Shown: positions 18,820 to 26,030, numbered from the stretch's first letter. The stretch: DNA of 64,000 nt from Photobacterium swingsii (GCF_024346715.1 NZ_AP024852.1:124001-188000); one strand, 5' to 3'. Translations and numbers: made by a program. The notes: generated by a model not told the origin, from the letters alone.

Positions 18820-19443
18820 ATGTCAGAAATTACTCCTGAGCAAGTACTAAGTCAGCTAAAAAAGAAAGCGTCATCTCGGGTACAGAACTCGTTAGAGGCC
18901 GTGTTCACGATATGCAAGGAACAACAAAAGCGTGGATTGAGCGACTTTAGTTATTCCACGATAGCTCGTCTTGGAAAAGGGCGAGGAGTTCCAGCTGCAC
19001 AAAGCATCCGAAACAAAACCGGTGAATCGTACCGGACCTTAATTGCTTGCTTCAGCTCCTCAACAAAAGACCAACTAAGGCCGGCGCGAAACACCTCAAA
19101 AGGTAAGATGCACGCTTGGATAGATGAACTCGAAGATCCAGTAGTTAAGCTTCAAGCCAACATTCTCTATGCTCAAAAAAAGGAAGCGGAACGACTACTA
19201 AATGAAGTGGTACCTATTAATCAGGTCATTGAAGTGTTCGATAACGTTGATATATCTGCTGCGTCGATCAAGCTCACTGATCTGGAACGAAGCGCATTGG
19301 AGTACCTCATTTCTAGTGAGTTTTTGCGCAGACATCAATTGGAGCTTGGAAAAAATGGCAGTATAGTCTCGAGTGATACTCAAAAGTCTTTTTTTCATGT
19401 CGCGACTATAGACGCGATTAAAAAAGCACTACAGAATCTATAA
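18820..19443 (+). CDS. gmtX: Gamma-mobile-trio protein GmtX
   Basis: A 207-residue soluble protein. The N-terminal half has SLEAVFTICKEQQKRG, TIARLGKGRGVPAAQSI and NKTGESYRTLI, the pattern I recall for GmtX and for the small third protein of Tn554-like recombinase trios (a helical DNA-binding accessory factor). The C-terminal half is helical, with LTDLERSALEYLISSEFLRRH. The start lies 1 nt after the gmtZ stop, so it is in the same operon. It probably assists recombination (orientation or synapsis), but that role is inferred. Confidence 0.75.
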   Translation: MSEITPEQVLSQLKKKASSRVQNSLEAVFTICKEQQKRGLSDFSYSTIARLGKGRGVPAAQSIRNKTGESYRTLIACFSSSTKDQLRPARNTSKGKMHAWIDELEDPVVKLQANILYAQKKEAERLLNEVVPINQVIEVFDNVDISAASIKLTDLERSALEYLISSEFLRRHQLELGKNGSIVSSDTQKSFFHVATIDAIKKALQNL

Positions 19444-19465
19444 TAAAATCAGGAAGTATTTAAGC

Positions 19466-19951
19466 GTGAAAACTAAGCTGATTACTCGAGAAGGCTATAA
19501 CAAGCTCAAAGAAGAACATGACTATTTGTGGAAGGAAAAGCGGCCTGAAATCACAAAGATAGTCACGTGGGCAGCAAGTCTTGGCGACCGTTCTGAAAAT
19601 GCTGATTACACCTTTAATAAACGTATCCTGCGACAAATAGATCGAAGAGTTCGCTTCTTACGAAAGTTTCTGCCTGATGTAACCGTTGTTGATTACTCAC
19701 CTCAGCAAGAGGGTAAGGTGTTTTTTGGTGCTTGGGTCGAAATTGAAAACGAAGCTGGAGACATTAAAAAGTTTCGTATTGTTGGCCCAGAAGAGATTTA
19801 TGGTGATGATGCGAAGGATTACATCTCTATAGATTCACCTATGGCTAGAGCCTTGCTAAAAAAAGAGGTTGATGACGACTTCGTGGTGAAAACACCTGAA
19901 GGTGACAAGGAGTGGTTCATTAATTCCATTGAGTATGAAAAGGGCAACTAA
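19466..19951 (+). CDS. greB: Element-borne GreB, complete replacement copy
   Basis: Full-length 161-residue GreB transcript cleavage factor, which enters the RNA polymerase secondary channel and rescues backtracked complexes. N-terminal coiled coil with ERRPEITK-like region and tip residues SLGDRSENADY (conserved Asp and Glu), then the FKBP-like domain (DYSPQQEGKVFFGAWVEIENE, DYISIDSPMARALLKKEV). It begins at GTG 19466, 22 nt after gmtX, in the recombinase operon. It is clearly homologous to, but diverged from, the two fragments of the host gene. At the site matching the insertion point it reads NADYTFNKR rather than NADYQYNKK, with different bases. It very likely supplies the GreB lost by insertion. 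Confidence 0.94.
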   Translation: MKTKLITREGYNKLKEEHDYLWKEKRPEITKIVTWAASLGDRSENADYTFNKRILRQIDRRVRFLRKFLPDVTVVDYSPQQEGKVFFGAWVEIENEAGDIKKFRIVGPEEIYGDDAKDYISIDSPMARALLKKEVDDDFVVKTPEGDKEWFINSIEYEKGN

Positions 19952-19963
19952 AGAGCGCCCTTT
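19939..19963 (+). terminator. Possible terminator at the end of the gmt-greB operon
   Basis: Stem AAAGGGC/GCCCTTT with an 11-nt loop overlapping the greB stop codon. The following T run is weak (ATCTGTTCTT), so termination may be partial. Confidence 0.4.
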
Positions 19964-19982
19964 ATCTGTTCTTCCACGGTGT

Positions 19983-20156
19983 TTACTTTGCTTTATCACA
20001 GTCCTTTAATATTTTGTGTATAGTCGTCAAAATTGGACCGAGCACGGTTATTAGTCCAATGGCTACGGTTTCTTTACCTGTTAAGGCTAGATGGAGTGCA
20101 AAGGTAAGGGTTAGAAGTACAATGATGACTGTTATATGGCGAAGAAAATTTGTCAT
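19983..20156 (-). CDS. Small two-helix membrane protein
   Basis: A 57-residue protein beginning MTNFLRHITVIIVLLTLTF, with two hydrophobic helices (about 8-27 and 33-49) and a short basic/acidic tail KILKDCDKAK. The ATG at 20156 has GGAG 8 nt upstream; a longer reading from 20177 lacks this. Convergent with the element greB. It resembles small membrane proteins common in prophages and islands; no function can be assigned, though a toxin-like or stress role is possible. Confidence 0.55.
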   Translation of the reverse strand: MTNFLRHITVIIVLLTLTFALHLALTGKETVAIGLITVLGPILTTIHKILKDCDKAK

Positions 20157-20314
20157 AGCTATAGCTCCTATGACCACATTTGTTAGATGTAGTCGGTAGT
20201 CACTAAGCGCATAAATCTGATCTAAATGCCTTCAATAATTGCTATTACGTGAGATTAATAAGTTTTATTTTTCAGCCTCTAAACTAACGCATTGGTTAAT
20301 CTGTAGTCAATGCT

Positions 20315-20623
20315 TTAGGTGCGTTTTGTGAGCTGATTGATGAGTGTTTTCTTATCCACATCACTCATGTTCGAAATCAAACAAGTCAATTCCGCGGTTA
20401 ATTCGTCTTCACAGAAGAAGTAGTTTAAAGGTACGCCTAGTTCATCAGCCATTCTCTGGAGAGTGCTGATGTCCGGCGTATGCCTTCCCTTCTCATAGTG
20501 GTTCATGCGGCCACTTGCCGAGCTTGGTTCCATACCGATACGAACACCCAGATCCTTTTGAGTGATACCTGCTTTTTTGCGCGCCTCTTTAAGGCGTGCT
20601 GGGATCGGGTTTTCTCTTGCCAC
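20315..20623 (-). CDS. XRE family transcriptional regulator
   Basis: A 102-residue protein with an N-terminal helix-turn-helix of the Cro/CI type (residues about 8-65: ARLKEARKKAGITQKDLG, MNHYEKGRHTPDISTLQRMADELGVP) and a short C-terminal helical tail probably for dimerisation. It is divergent from the winged-helix/helicase genes; the 100 nt between holds two palindromes that overlap a promoter for the rightward genes. I infer it represses that operon and possibly itself, like many regulators of defence operons. Confidence 0.88.
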   Translation of the reverse strand: MARENPIPARLKEARKKAGITQKDLGVRIGMEPSSASGRMNHYEKGRHTPDISTLQRMADELGVPLNYFFCEDELTAELTCLISNMSDVDKKTLINQLTKRT

Positions 20624-20652
20624 TGAGGTTTCATTTAGTAGGTCCTGAATAG

Positions 20653-20667
20653 CTTAGATTGTCTAAG
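20653..20667. promoter_or_regulatory. Operator palindrome O1
   Basis: CTTAGATTGTCTAAG: six-base arms around 3 nt. Overlaps the -35 of the rightward promoter and lies 30 nt upstream of the XRE gene start. Confidence 0.65.
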
Positions 20668-20688
20668 TTTTACTGATTTCTGTATACT
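20659..20688 (+). promoter_or_regulatory. Promoter for the winged-helix/helicase operon
   Basis: TTGTCT, 18-nt spacer, TATACT at 20683-20688. The -35 overlaps O1 and the end of the -10 overlaps O2, so a bound repressor would exclude RNA polymerase. Confidence 0.6.
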
Positions 20689-20701
20689 TAGCAATCCTAA
20701 G
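20687..20701. promoter_or_regulatory. Operator palindrome O2
   Basis: CTTAGCAATCCTAAG: five-base arms around 5 nt, sharing the CTTAG/CTAAG half-sites of O1, centred 34 nt from it (just over three helical turns). Confidence 0.65.
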
Positions 20702-20724
20702 TTTTATGGTTTAAGGAGTCTAAA

Positions 20725-21300
20725 GTGTCTAAAGCAGTGGCATTGAATGAACATATTTACAACTTGCTGATCGTAAAGGATTTGGATCATTTTACTGTTA
20801 CGGAGCTCAGGGATGCTTTGGTTAAGTCTACAGATCAGTTTGACGATGAGAATGAAGCGAGAAAGTTTATCTATCGCCAGATCTCACGTTTGTTCGATAA
20901 AGGATTGCTAGAAAAACAGCCTGGCAGTAGGTGGAAAAGTACTGTTTATTTCAAGTCGACATTCTTCAATCAAAACCGGTTTGTTGGCAAAAGCCGTAGA
21001 CGTCTGGTTGCTAAACAGAAGGAGAGTAAGCCGGGACCTAATGGTCAATCTGAAAATAGTAGAGGTTTCCTTGAAGCCATTCGTAAAGAAAAATCTGAGT
21101 TAGAGGCATTACAAGAAATTGCGTTACGTGAGATGGATAAGTATCAAGAGGTGCTTAGTCGCTTTCCAGATGAATCCAGTTATGTTCGGACATTCTTTTT
21201 ACAGGCAAGAGAGCGAGCAAAGAACATGCAGGGAGATTTGGAGGCCCTTACGAAGCTCTTAATGAATTATCCTCAGTCGTCGGAGAAAGTCCCATGTTGA
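20725..21300 (+). CDS. Winged-helix and coiled-coil protein of the helicase operon
   Basis: A 191-residue protein of unknown family. Residues about 5-70 look like a winged helix (HFTVTELRDALVKS, ARKFIYRQISRLFDKGLLEK), followed by a basic linker and a C-terminal coiled coil (residues about 115-185, KEKSELEALQEIALREMDKY). Starts at GTG 20725 with AAGGAG 6 nt upstream. Its 3' end overlaps the first codons of the broken helicase (ATG 21294 inside it), so the two were translationally coupled. DNA binding with the helicase as partner is my inference. Confidence 0.65.
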   Translation: MSKAVALNEHIYNLLIVKDLDHFTVTELRDALVKSTDQFDDENEARKFIYRQISRLFDKGLLEKQPGSRWKSTVYFKSTFFNQNRFVGKSRRRLVAKQKESKPGPNGQSENSRGFLEAIRKEKSELEALQEIALREMDKYQEVLSRFPDESSYVRTFFLQARERAKNMQGDLEALTKLLMNYPQSSEKVPC

Positions 21301-22670
21301 GGCTTTGGCAAAGTCATTGCGTGTAAGTAGCTCTGACAAAGTACAGCTCTGAACAACGGCATTTCATGTGCTTAGCAACACCTGGAGCAGGAAAGACAGT
21401 GATGGCGGCTGAAGTGGCCAAGCGCCTTTTTGACAACCAAAAGGTGGATTTAGTTATCTGCTTTTCCCCATCAAATGCTGTTGCCGCAGGCATCCAGAGT
21501 ACCTTTTCGTGGAAGTTGGGTTGTTCCTTTAATGGTGGAATTGGTGCTGTCGGAGGCTCTTATACCTACCAAAATATGCTCTATTTAAAGGACTGTTTTT
21601 GGGATTTGTTTAAACGCTATAGTGTCCTAGTAGTGTTTGATGAAATTAATCATTGCGCTGGTTCTTCTGTGGAAGAGGCCAATGCTTGGGGGGCTCAAAT
21701 ACTTACGAAGGTACAGGATAATGCAGCTTACACTCTGGCCTTAACAGGTACGCCGTGGCGCTCTGATAAAGCTTCAATTGTTCTTGCAAACTATGCTGAT
21801 GAGAATGGTGAAGTCCTTTGTGATTATGTATATGGCCTTGGTGAAGCAGTTCGGGATAAGGTATGTTGATTACCGAAAATCACGTTGGTAGATAGCGATA
21901 AGCTTACGTTATTTGAAAGCGGTGAAAACAAAAGATTTTCATCTTTTTCTGAGCTGATGAGAGATGGCTCTACGTCTTATCTTTCAGTCATCTCCAACTA
22001 TGATGCGATGAAATATGTGCTTAGTTTGGGGTGTCTCAAGTTGGCTCAAATCCGCTGGAGTAACCCTGAAGCCGGTGGTTTGATTGTTGCGGCATCTGTT
22101 GAGCATGCGCGAAAGATACAACAGATTCTGATTAATGATTTCGGACAAACAACAGTGATCGTGACATACCGTGATGATGAGCCACTTAAGAAAATTGAAC
22201 AATATCGACATAGCTCAACGCAATGGATTGTTAGTGTTGGAATGGTCAGTGAAGGGACGGATATTCCTCGGCTTCAAGTGTGTTTTCATCTTAGCTCAAT
22301 AAAAACGGAACTTTACTTCAGACAAGTTTTGGGGCGAATTCTGAGAATCACAAATTCTCTGAATCAAGAAGCATGGCTTTACACTATAGCTGAGGAGCGA
22401 CTCGCAAAGTTCGCTGAAAGGGTTGGAGACGAAGGGTACGGTTTGATATGTGAATCAGAGGAGCCTGAAGTTTGCTTTAATATGGATAGCGTCCTGCTTT
22501 ATGATTGTCCAAAAACAGGAAATAGAGGTGATGTCGTTGTGTCAGGAACACAATGGAGCCTCTGTATTGAAGGGGGCACAAATGAAGTTGATAGTGTTTC
22601 TTTTCAACTCAAATTAGAGCGGTTTAGAAATCGGTTAGTTGAGGCTTTTGGCGAGGGAAATGAGATTTAA
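21294..22670 (+). pseudogene. DEAD/DEAH-box helicase broken by two in-frame stop codons
   Basis: About 459 codons of one superfamily 2 helicase in a single frame. It has motif I ATPGAGKT (about 21378), motif II DEIN, motif III LTGTPWR, and the C-terminal lobe with VSEGTDIPRL and motif VI QVLGRILRI. The start MLRLWQSHCV overlaps the previous gene; TAA at 21324-21326 interrupts it before the helicase motifs, and TGA at 21867-21869 separates the two lobes. Both downstream pieces stay in the same frame, so no indel is involved. The stops could derive from CAA and CGA by single C-to-T changes. Separate N- and C-lobes could be made from ATG 21366 and GTG or TTG starts near 21885, but loss of function is more likely. 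It resembles restriction/defence helicases. Confidence 0.85.
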
Positions 22671-22755
22671 AAAAACTATCGCTCTTTACCACTATTGATT
22701 AGGAGCGTGTTGATTTGTTGTGCTTTAACTTTAAAGCGTTAATAAACAATAGGAA

Positions 22756-22833
22756 TTGACAAGCTACGTCATATTTTTTTATGGGGGATTATGGTAGCTT
22801 TGCGCTCAATAATTCGTATGTTAGGACGATGGA
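22756..22833 (+). promoter_or_regulatory. Promoter region of the NA37/RelA-SpoT genes
   Basis: A consensus -35 TTGACA lies at 22756-22761; the -10 is unclear (TTATGG or TATGGG near 22779-22785). The 163-nt gap between the helicase and the next gene holds nothing else I recognise. Confidence 0.4.
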
Positions 22834-23910
22834 ATGGCTTTCATTTTTGATAATATATCTTTCAATCACATAATTACTCATAATGTCTACCCTCCAAGTG
22901 ACGATGGTATTGTTCCTCCATTTATCAGTAAAAAGCTAATTACTCTTGGTGCTGAGGCTAAGGGTAAATTGATTGAGCGTATTAGTAAGGTTCTAGGACA
23001 CGAATCAAAAAGCTTAGAGATGGAGATTGTCCAAACGGGGGCAACAAGTTGCTTTCATTTCTCTTCAGTATTGGTAGGTGCGGGTGAGAAGGATTTTATT
23101 GAAAAATCTGCAGAGATAGCAGATCTTCATACCCAAGCTCATACAAGTAAGTCCTGGCCAGGCGGATCTCTTGTAATCATCTCCGGAACAGTCGGAGCCT
23201 CAAATCGGCGCTGTGTTTTTATAATTAAAGCTGAGCCTCAATCAGGCTTTAAGGAAGAAACCGTTACTACAGAGCAGATTATCCTAGAGTACATCGATAA
23301 CCTGATTCTGACACCACAGTCGAAGTTATATAAAGTTGGCGCATTTATTGAAGTTGACGATAAATCAGTTAAATCAAATGCAAGAGAGGCATCTGATTTT
23401 TCGGCTTTCATTTTTGATAGTAACATCAAAGCTCAAGATGATAGTAAAGCGGCACAATACTTTTACAGTAACTTTCTTGGTTTAAAGATTCCTGAAAATT
23501 CTCAACAAAAAACAAGAGACTTCCATAATCTTACAAAAGATTTTATAAACTCAGTAGATATTCCAGCTGAAGATAAATTGGATTTACAGCAAGCGTTGTA
23601 TACTTATCTAAAAATGGACCAGAGCAATACCATACAGCTAAGTGATTTTGCTGACAAATACATGTCAGATTCTGATGAGTTGAAAGATGATTATTTGGAT
23701 TATATGGAAGGAAAGAACTTCCCTACCACTGTAATTGTTAAAGACCTAAAGCTAATTAAAGGGCAGTTAAGGCAAAGGAAAGTTAACTTTTCTAGCAATG
23801 TCAAAATCATAGCTCCTGCAGAGTCCTTCAGTGAGTTAGTTGAAGTGTTATCTGTTAGTGATGAATCAACTACTATTAAAGTTAAAGGTCATTTAGAGAA
23901 TCAAGAGTAA
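22834..23910 (+). CDS. Nucleoid-associated protein (NA37/NdpA-like)
   Basis: A 358-residue protein. The opening SFNHIITHNVYPPSDD, the mid-part NLILTPQSKLYKVGAF, and the second half (YFYSNFLGLK, DLQQALYTYLKMDQ, IQLSDFADKYMSD, then FSSNVKIIAPAES and STTIKVKGHL at the end) follow the pattern of the 37-kDa nucleoid-associated family (NdpA/YejK). The chromosomal member binds DNA; copies in islands are often next to other defence genes. Its stop TAA overlaps the ATG of the RelA/SpoT gene (TAATG), so the two are coupled. AT-rich and unlike the flanks in codon use. I am fairly sure of the family, not of the role. Confidence 0.68.
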   Translation: MAFIFDNISFNHIITHNVYPPSDDGIVPPFISKKLITLGAEAKGKLIERISKVLGHESKSLEMEIVQTGATSCFHFSSVLVGAGEKDFIEKSAEIADLHTQAHTSKSWPGGSLVIISGTVGASNRRCVFIIKAEPQSGFKEETVTTEQIILEYIDNLILTPQSKLYKVGAFIEVDDKSVKSNAREASDFSAFIFDSNIKAQDDSKAAQYFYSNFLGLKIPENSQQKTRDFHNLTKDFINSVDIPAEDKLDLQQALYTYLKMDQSNTIQLSDFADKYMSDSDELKDDYLDYMEGKNFPTTVIVKDLKLIKGQLRQRKVNFSSNVKIIAPAESFSELVEVLSVSDESTTIKVKGHLENQE

Positions 23911-24926
23911 TGGATCAGCAAGAGTTTAGGGAACTTTATGTGCAAGAAATGCCTATGTATGAAGCATGGGCTGATTTTGTATGTAATGAAATTGACCTTG
24001 CTATTCGCTCTTCATGTCATTCAGATAAAGAGTACTCAGAGTGGGTGAAAATTCCACCCACTAAAAGGGTTAAGACACCTGACTCATTGATATCAAAGGT
24101 TTTTGTAAGGCATCGTGAATACTATCAAGATAGAGATGCATATAAGGAGATTACTGATAAAGCTGGCGTTAGGTTCGTAGTCTTACTTACATCTCAACTT
24201 AGTTGTATATCCAATTTAATAGAAGAGTCACCGCACTGGATTTCAGAAAAATCAAGAGAGTTTGATGATTGGAAAGAGGCGGATCCTCGGCTATTTGATT
24301 ATCAATCTGTACACTATATTGTCACTTGTAACCAAAAACTTGAACATAATGGTGTTCTTATTAATGAGGGAACCACCTGTGAAGTTCAGGTAAGAACATT
24401 GCTTCAACATGCATACGCAGAGCTTGCTCATGACACAATATACAAGGGGAGCGTGAAAGCTGAGCCAGAGGTTGTAAGATCATTCGCAAAAGGGATGGCT
24501 CTTATGGAAACCACCGATGGCTTACTATGTGAAGCAAAGAGTACTTTAGATAAAGCTAGCAGGCACATTAATGATTGGAAAGCAGTCTTGAAGGAAGAGT
24601 GTGAAAAATGGCTTTCTGGTTTAGATATAGTTTTCGATGATGCCAATAATGATTATATTATTGACATTTTAAAAGATCTTTTAGCTAAGTATTCGACTGA
24701 AGAGTTCTCTGAGTTTTTGCAAGAGTGTAGCTATATACCTCAAAAGATTGAGGAAAGAATAAATCTTGGTAAGTATATGGAATTTAAGCAAAGCTATATA
24801 CTTTTGGTTTATTTTCTATCTAGAAAACAATCTCGAAGGTTTCATCGTAGTTGGCCATTTGAGCTTGGTATACTCGAAGGAGTATACAGCGATCTTGGAA
24901 TGTCTCCCAAATGGCCTACCACTTAG
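23910..24926 (+). CDS. RelA/SpoT-domain nucleotide pyrophosphokinase-like protein
   Basis: A 338-residue protein with a RelA/SpoT synthetase fold at about 45-195. Conserved positions are Arg53 and Lys55-Ser59-Lys63 in KRVKTPDSLISK, Asp83 in DKAGVRF (metal site), DYQSVHY (130-136, replacing the usual GYRSLH), and Glu158 in CEVQVRTLLQHAYAEL. No HD hydrolase, TGS or ACT domain is present, so it is a small stand-alone synthetase. Such enzymes make (p)ppGpp, ppApp or modify tRNA; the product here cannot be predicted. The C-terminal part (200-338) is helical and unrecognised. The ATG overlaps the preceding stop, and the stop overlaps that of the convergent SLATT gene. Confidence 0.82.
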   Translation: MDQQEFRELYVQEMPMYEAWADFVCNEIDLAIRSSCHSDKEYSEWVKIPPTKRVKTPDSLISKVFVRHREYYQDRDAYKEITDKAGVRFVVLLTSQLSCISNLIEESPHWISEKSREFDDWKEADPRLFDYQSVHYIVTCNQKLEHNGVLINEGTTCEVQVRTLLQHAYAELAHDTIYKGSVKAEPEVVRSFAKGMALMETTDGLLCEAKSTLDKASRHINDWKAVLKEECEKWLSGLDIVFDDANNDYIIDILKDLLAKYSTEEFSEFLQECSYIPQKIEERINLGKYMEFKQSYILLVYFLSRKQSRRFHRSWPFELGILEGVYSDLGMSPKWPTT

Positions 24927-25441
24927 TTTTGTTCTTTTGCTGGAATATGAAAAATTCTTTTGTGCTCAGTGCTTTTTAAGCGCTTAATTGTTTTTTTTGA
25001 AACAAATCCAGGTGGCACTGGCGAATTGCTCGCAAGAGAATCAAACTCAGTTTGGACTAACCCCATCTCTTCATCAAACTTATCTTTATATGACTCTTGA
25101 GATGTCTTCATTCGCTCTAGCTTGCGCCTTATTGAAGCATATGAAGCACCAGTAGCACGGTGTTTCTCTGCCTTTAGTGAGCAACCAAGAAAGGTGTTAA
25201 GTGCTATCAATGCTGCTGATAACATACTAATGCATCCAAGCACTAGCTTCATTGATCCACCGGCTTCTGATTCCATAACTGCATAGATGGTAGTACCAAC
25301 GACTGCAGACAGAATCGTTGCTGGAATCCCTAGTGAGTAATGGATTCGTTTAAAAAACTTTTCACTTTCATAGTGAATTTCTTGGCTTTCCCGAGCCCTT
25401 CTGAACCAGTCTTTCAAAAGAGTCAATTGTCCTTCATTCAT
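24923..25441 (-). CDS. SLATT-domain two-helix membrane effector
   Basis: A 172-residue protein with the SLATT arrangement: an amphipathic N-terminal helix (LLKDWFRRARESQEIHYES), two membrane helices (about 35-55 LGIPATILSAVVGTTIYAV and 63-84), then KAEKHRATGASYASIRRKLE and a long C-terminal helix. SLATT proteins are predicted pore-forming effectors in nucleotide-activated conflict systems. It is convergent with the RelA/SpoT gene with overlapping stop codons (24923-24926), an arrangement that suggests the pair moves as a unit. Its promoter must lie in the 25442-25568 gap at the right end of the element. Confidence 0.82.
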   Translation of the reverse strand: MNEGQLTLLKDWFRRARESQEIHYESEKFFKRIHYSLGIPATILSAVVGTTIYAVMESEAGGSMKLVLGCISMLSAALIALNTFLGCSLKAEKHRATGASYASIRRKLERMKTSQESYKDKFDEEMGLVQTEFDSLASNSPVPPGFVSKKTIKRLKSTEHKRIFHIPAKEQN

Positions 25442-25480
25442 CTTTTTGTGATCACTTTAGTCATGATAATCGAGCCGATA

Positions 25481-25560
25481 GTATACTTTAATGTGATAGA
25501 TACTATATGTAATTAATTGATTATTTTTGATTTAATTGACAATGGTATACTCAAAGTGAT
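25481..25560. repeat. Repeated GTATACT..GTGAT motif at the right end
   Basis: GTATACTTTAATGTGAT (25481-25497) and GTATACTCAAAGTGAT (25545-25560) are near-identical words 64 nt apart beside the right boundary. They may be recombinase arm sites or regulatory sites for the SLATT gene. Confidence 0.5.
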
Positions 25561-25580
25561 TCTAATTATTAATCGGCGTT
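25560..25580. other. Right attachment junction
   Basis: Element sequence ends TTCTAATTATTA (to 25571) and host greB resumes with ATCGGCGTT. TA at 25570-25571 matches TA at 13375-13376, giving at least a 2-nt identity between the ends. Joining the ends would create a CTAAT-TATT-ATTAG dyad. Confidence 0.65.
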
Positions 25581-25712
25581 CTCACTACGGTCGCCAAGGC
25601 TGGCAGCCCAGGTCACTTTTTTAGTGATTTCGGGGCGTTCGTCGTACCATAAAAACTCAAGTTCGCTTTTTAGTTTGTCATAGCCCTCGCGGGTGATGAG
25701 GTTGGTTTTCAT
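25569..25712 (-). pseudogene. greB: Host greB, 5' part with start codon
   Basis: Encodes residues 1-47 of GreB (MKTNLITREGYDKLKSEL through GDRSENAD) and then a stop created at the junction. It keeps the host start codon and upstream region, so a 47-residue fragment of one coiled-coil arm could still be made. Divergent from ompR, as in E. coli. The remainder of the gene lies at 13047-13376. Confidence 0.92.
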
Positions 25713-26030
25713 GCTAGTTCCTAATCGTGATGCGTACTTTGGTGGATGCAAAGTGATCGTTTGAACCGTCATTGCGTGACGCTTAGAGATAAATAGTGTT
25801 ACGCATTTGGGCTCAGGTCAATGTTTGCAACACAGTCGAAGGGACTTTAAGGCGTTAGAATATATGAAACTATTACGTGTTGTTTGGGGAGTGATACGTT
25901 ATTGTGCTAGACATACCCAGTAACAATTTAGCTCACATTTTAGCGGCGAATTTAAGCTTAGGGCAGGGTGAGTCGAGTAATATAAACCCTCATAGCTCGA
26001 TAATCGTTTCGGTGCAGTAAGGTAGAAGAT
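25713..26030. promoter_or_regulatory. greB/ompR divergent intergenic region
   Basis: 318 nt without a gene between two divergent genes, so it should hold both promoters. A TATAAA-like -10 is seen at about 25981-25986 for ompR, and CACTATTTATCT on the minus strand near 25785-25796 for greB. I see no repeat or RNA structure. Confidence 0.4.

Larger units (their letters stand above)
13377..25571 (+). mobile_element. Gamma-mobile-trio-like genomic island inserted in greB (about 12.2 kb)
   Basis: Bounded precisely by the two halves of host greB. The left end carries a recombinase operon (small repeat ORF, gmtY, gmtZ, gmtX, replacement greB); the right part carries accessory genes. The DNA is visibly more AT-rich than both flanks, and TTG/GTG starts are frequent. 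No conjugation, replication or phage structural genes are present, so it looks like a site-specific recombinase-driven island moved by its own integrases. The exact end is uncertain by 2 nt because TA occurs at both junctions. The gamma-mobile-trio name rests on my recall of the family (three co-occurring genes, defence cargo) and should be tested by profile search. Confidence 0.88.

Noticed and set aside
20014-20199. 61-codon ORF on the plus strand opposite the small membrane protein
   Set aside because: No SD, basic low-complexity product; it is the antisense shadow of the better-supported minus-strand gene.
21324-21869. Helicase split by frameshift or selenocysteine at TGA
   Set aside because: All three pieces share one frame, so no frameshift. 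TGA as selenocysteine is unsupported: no SECIS-like hairpin seen and the other interruption is TAA.
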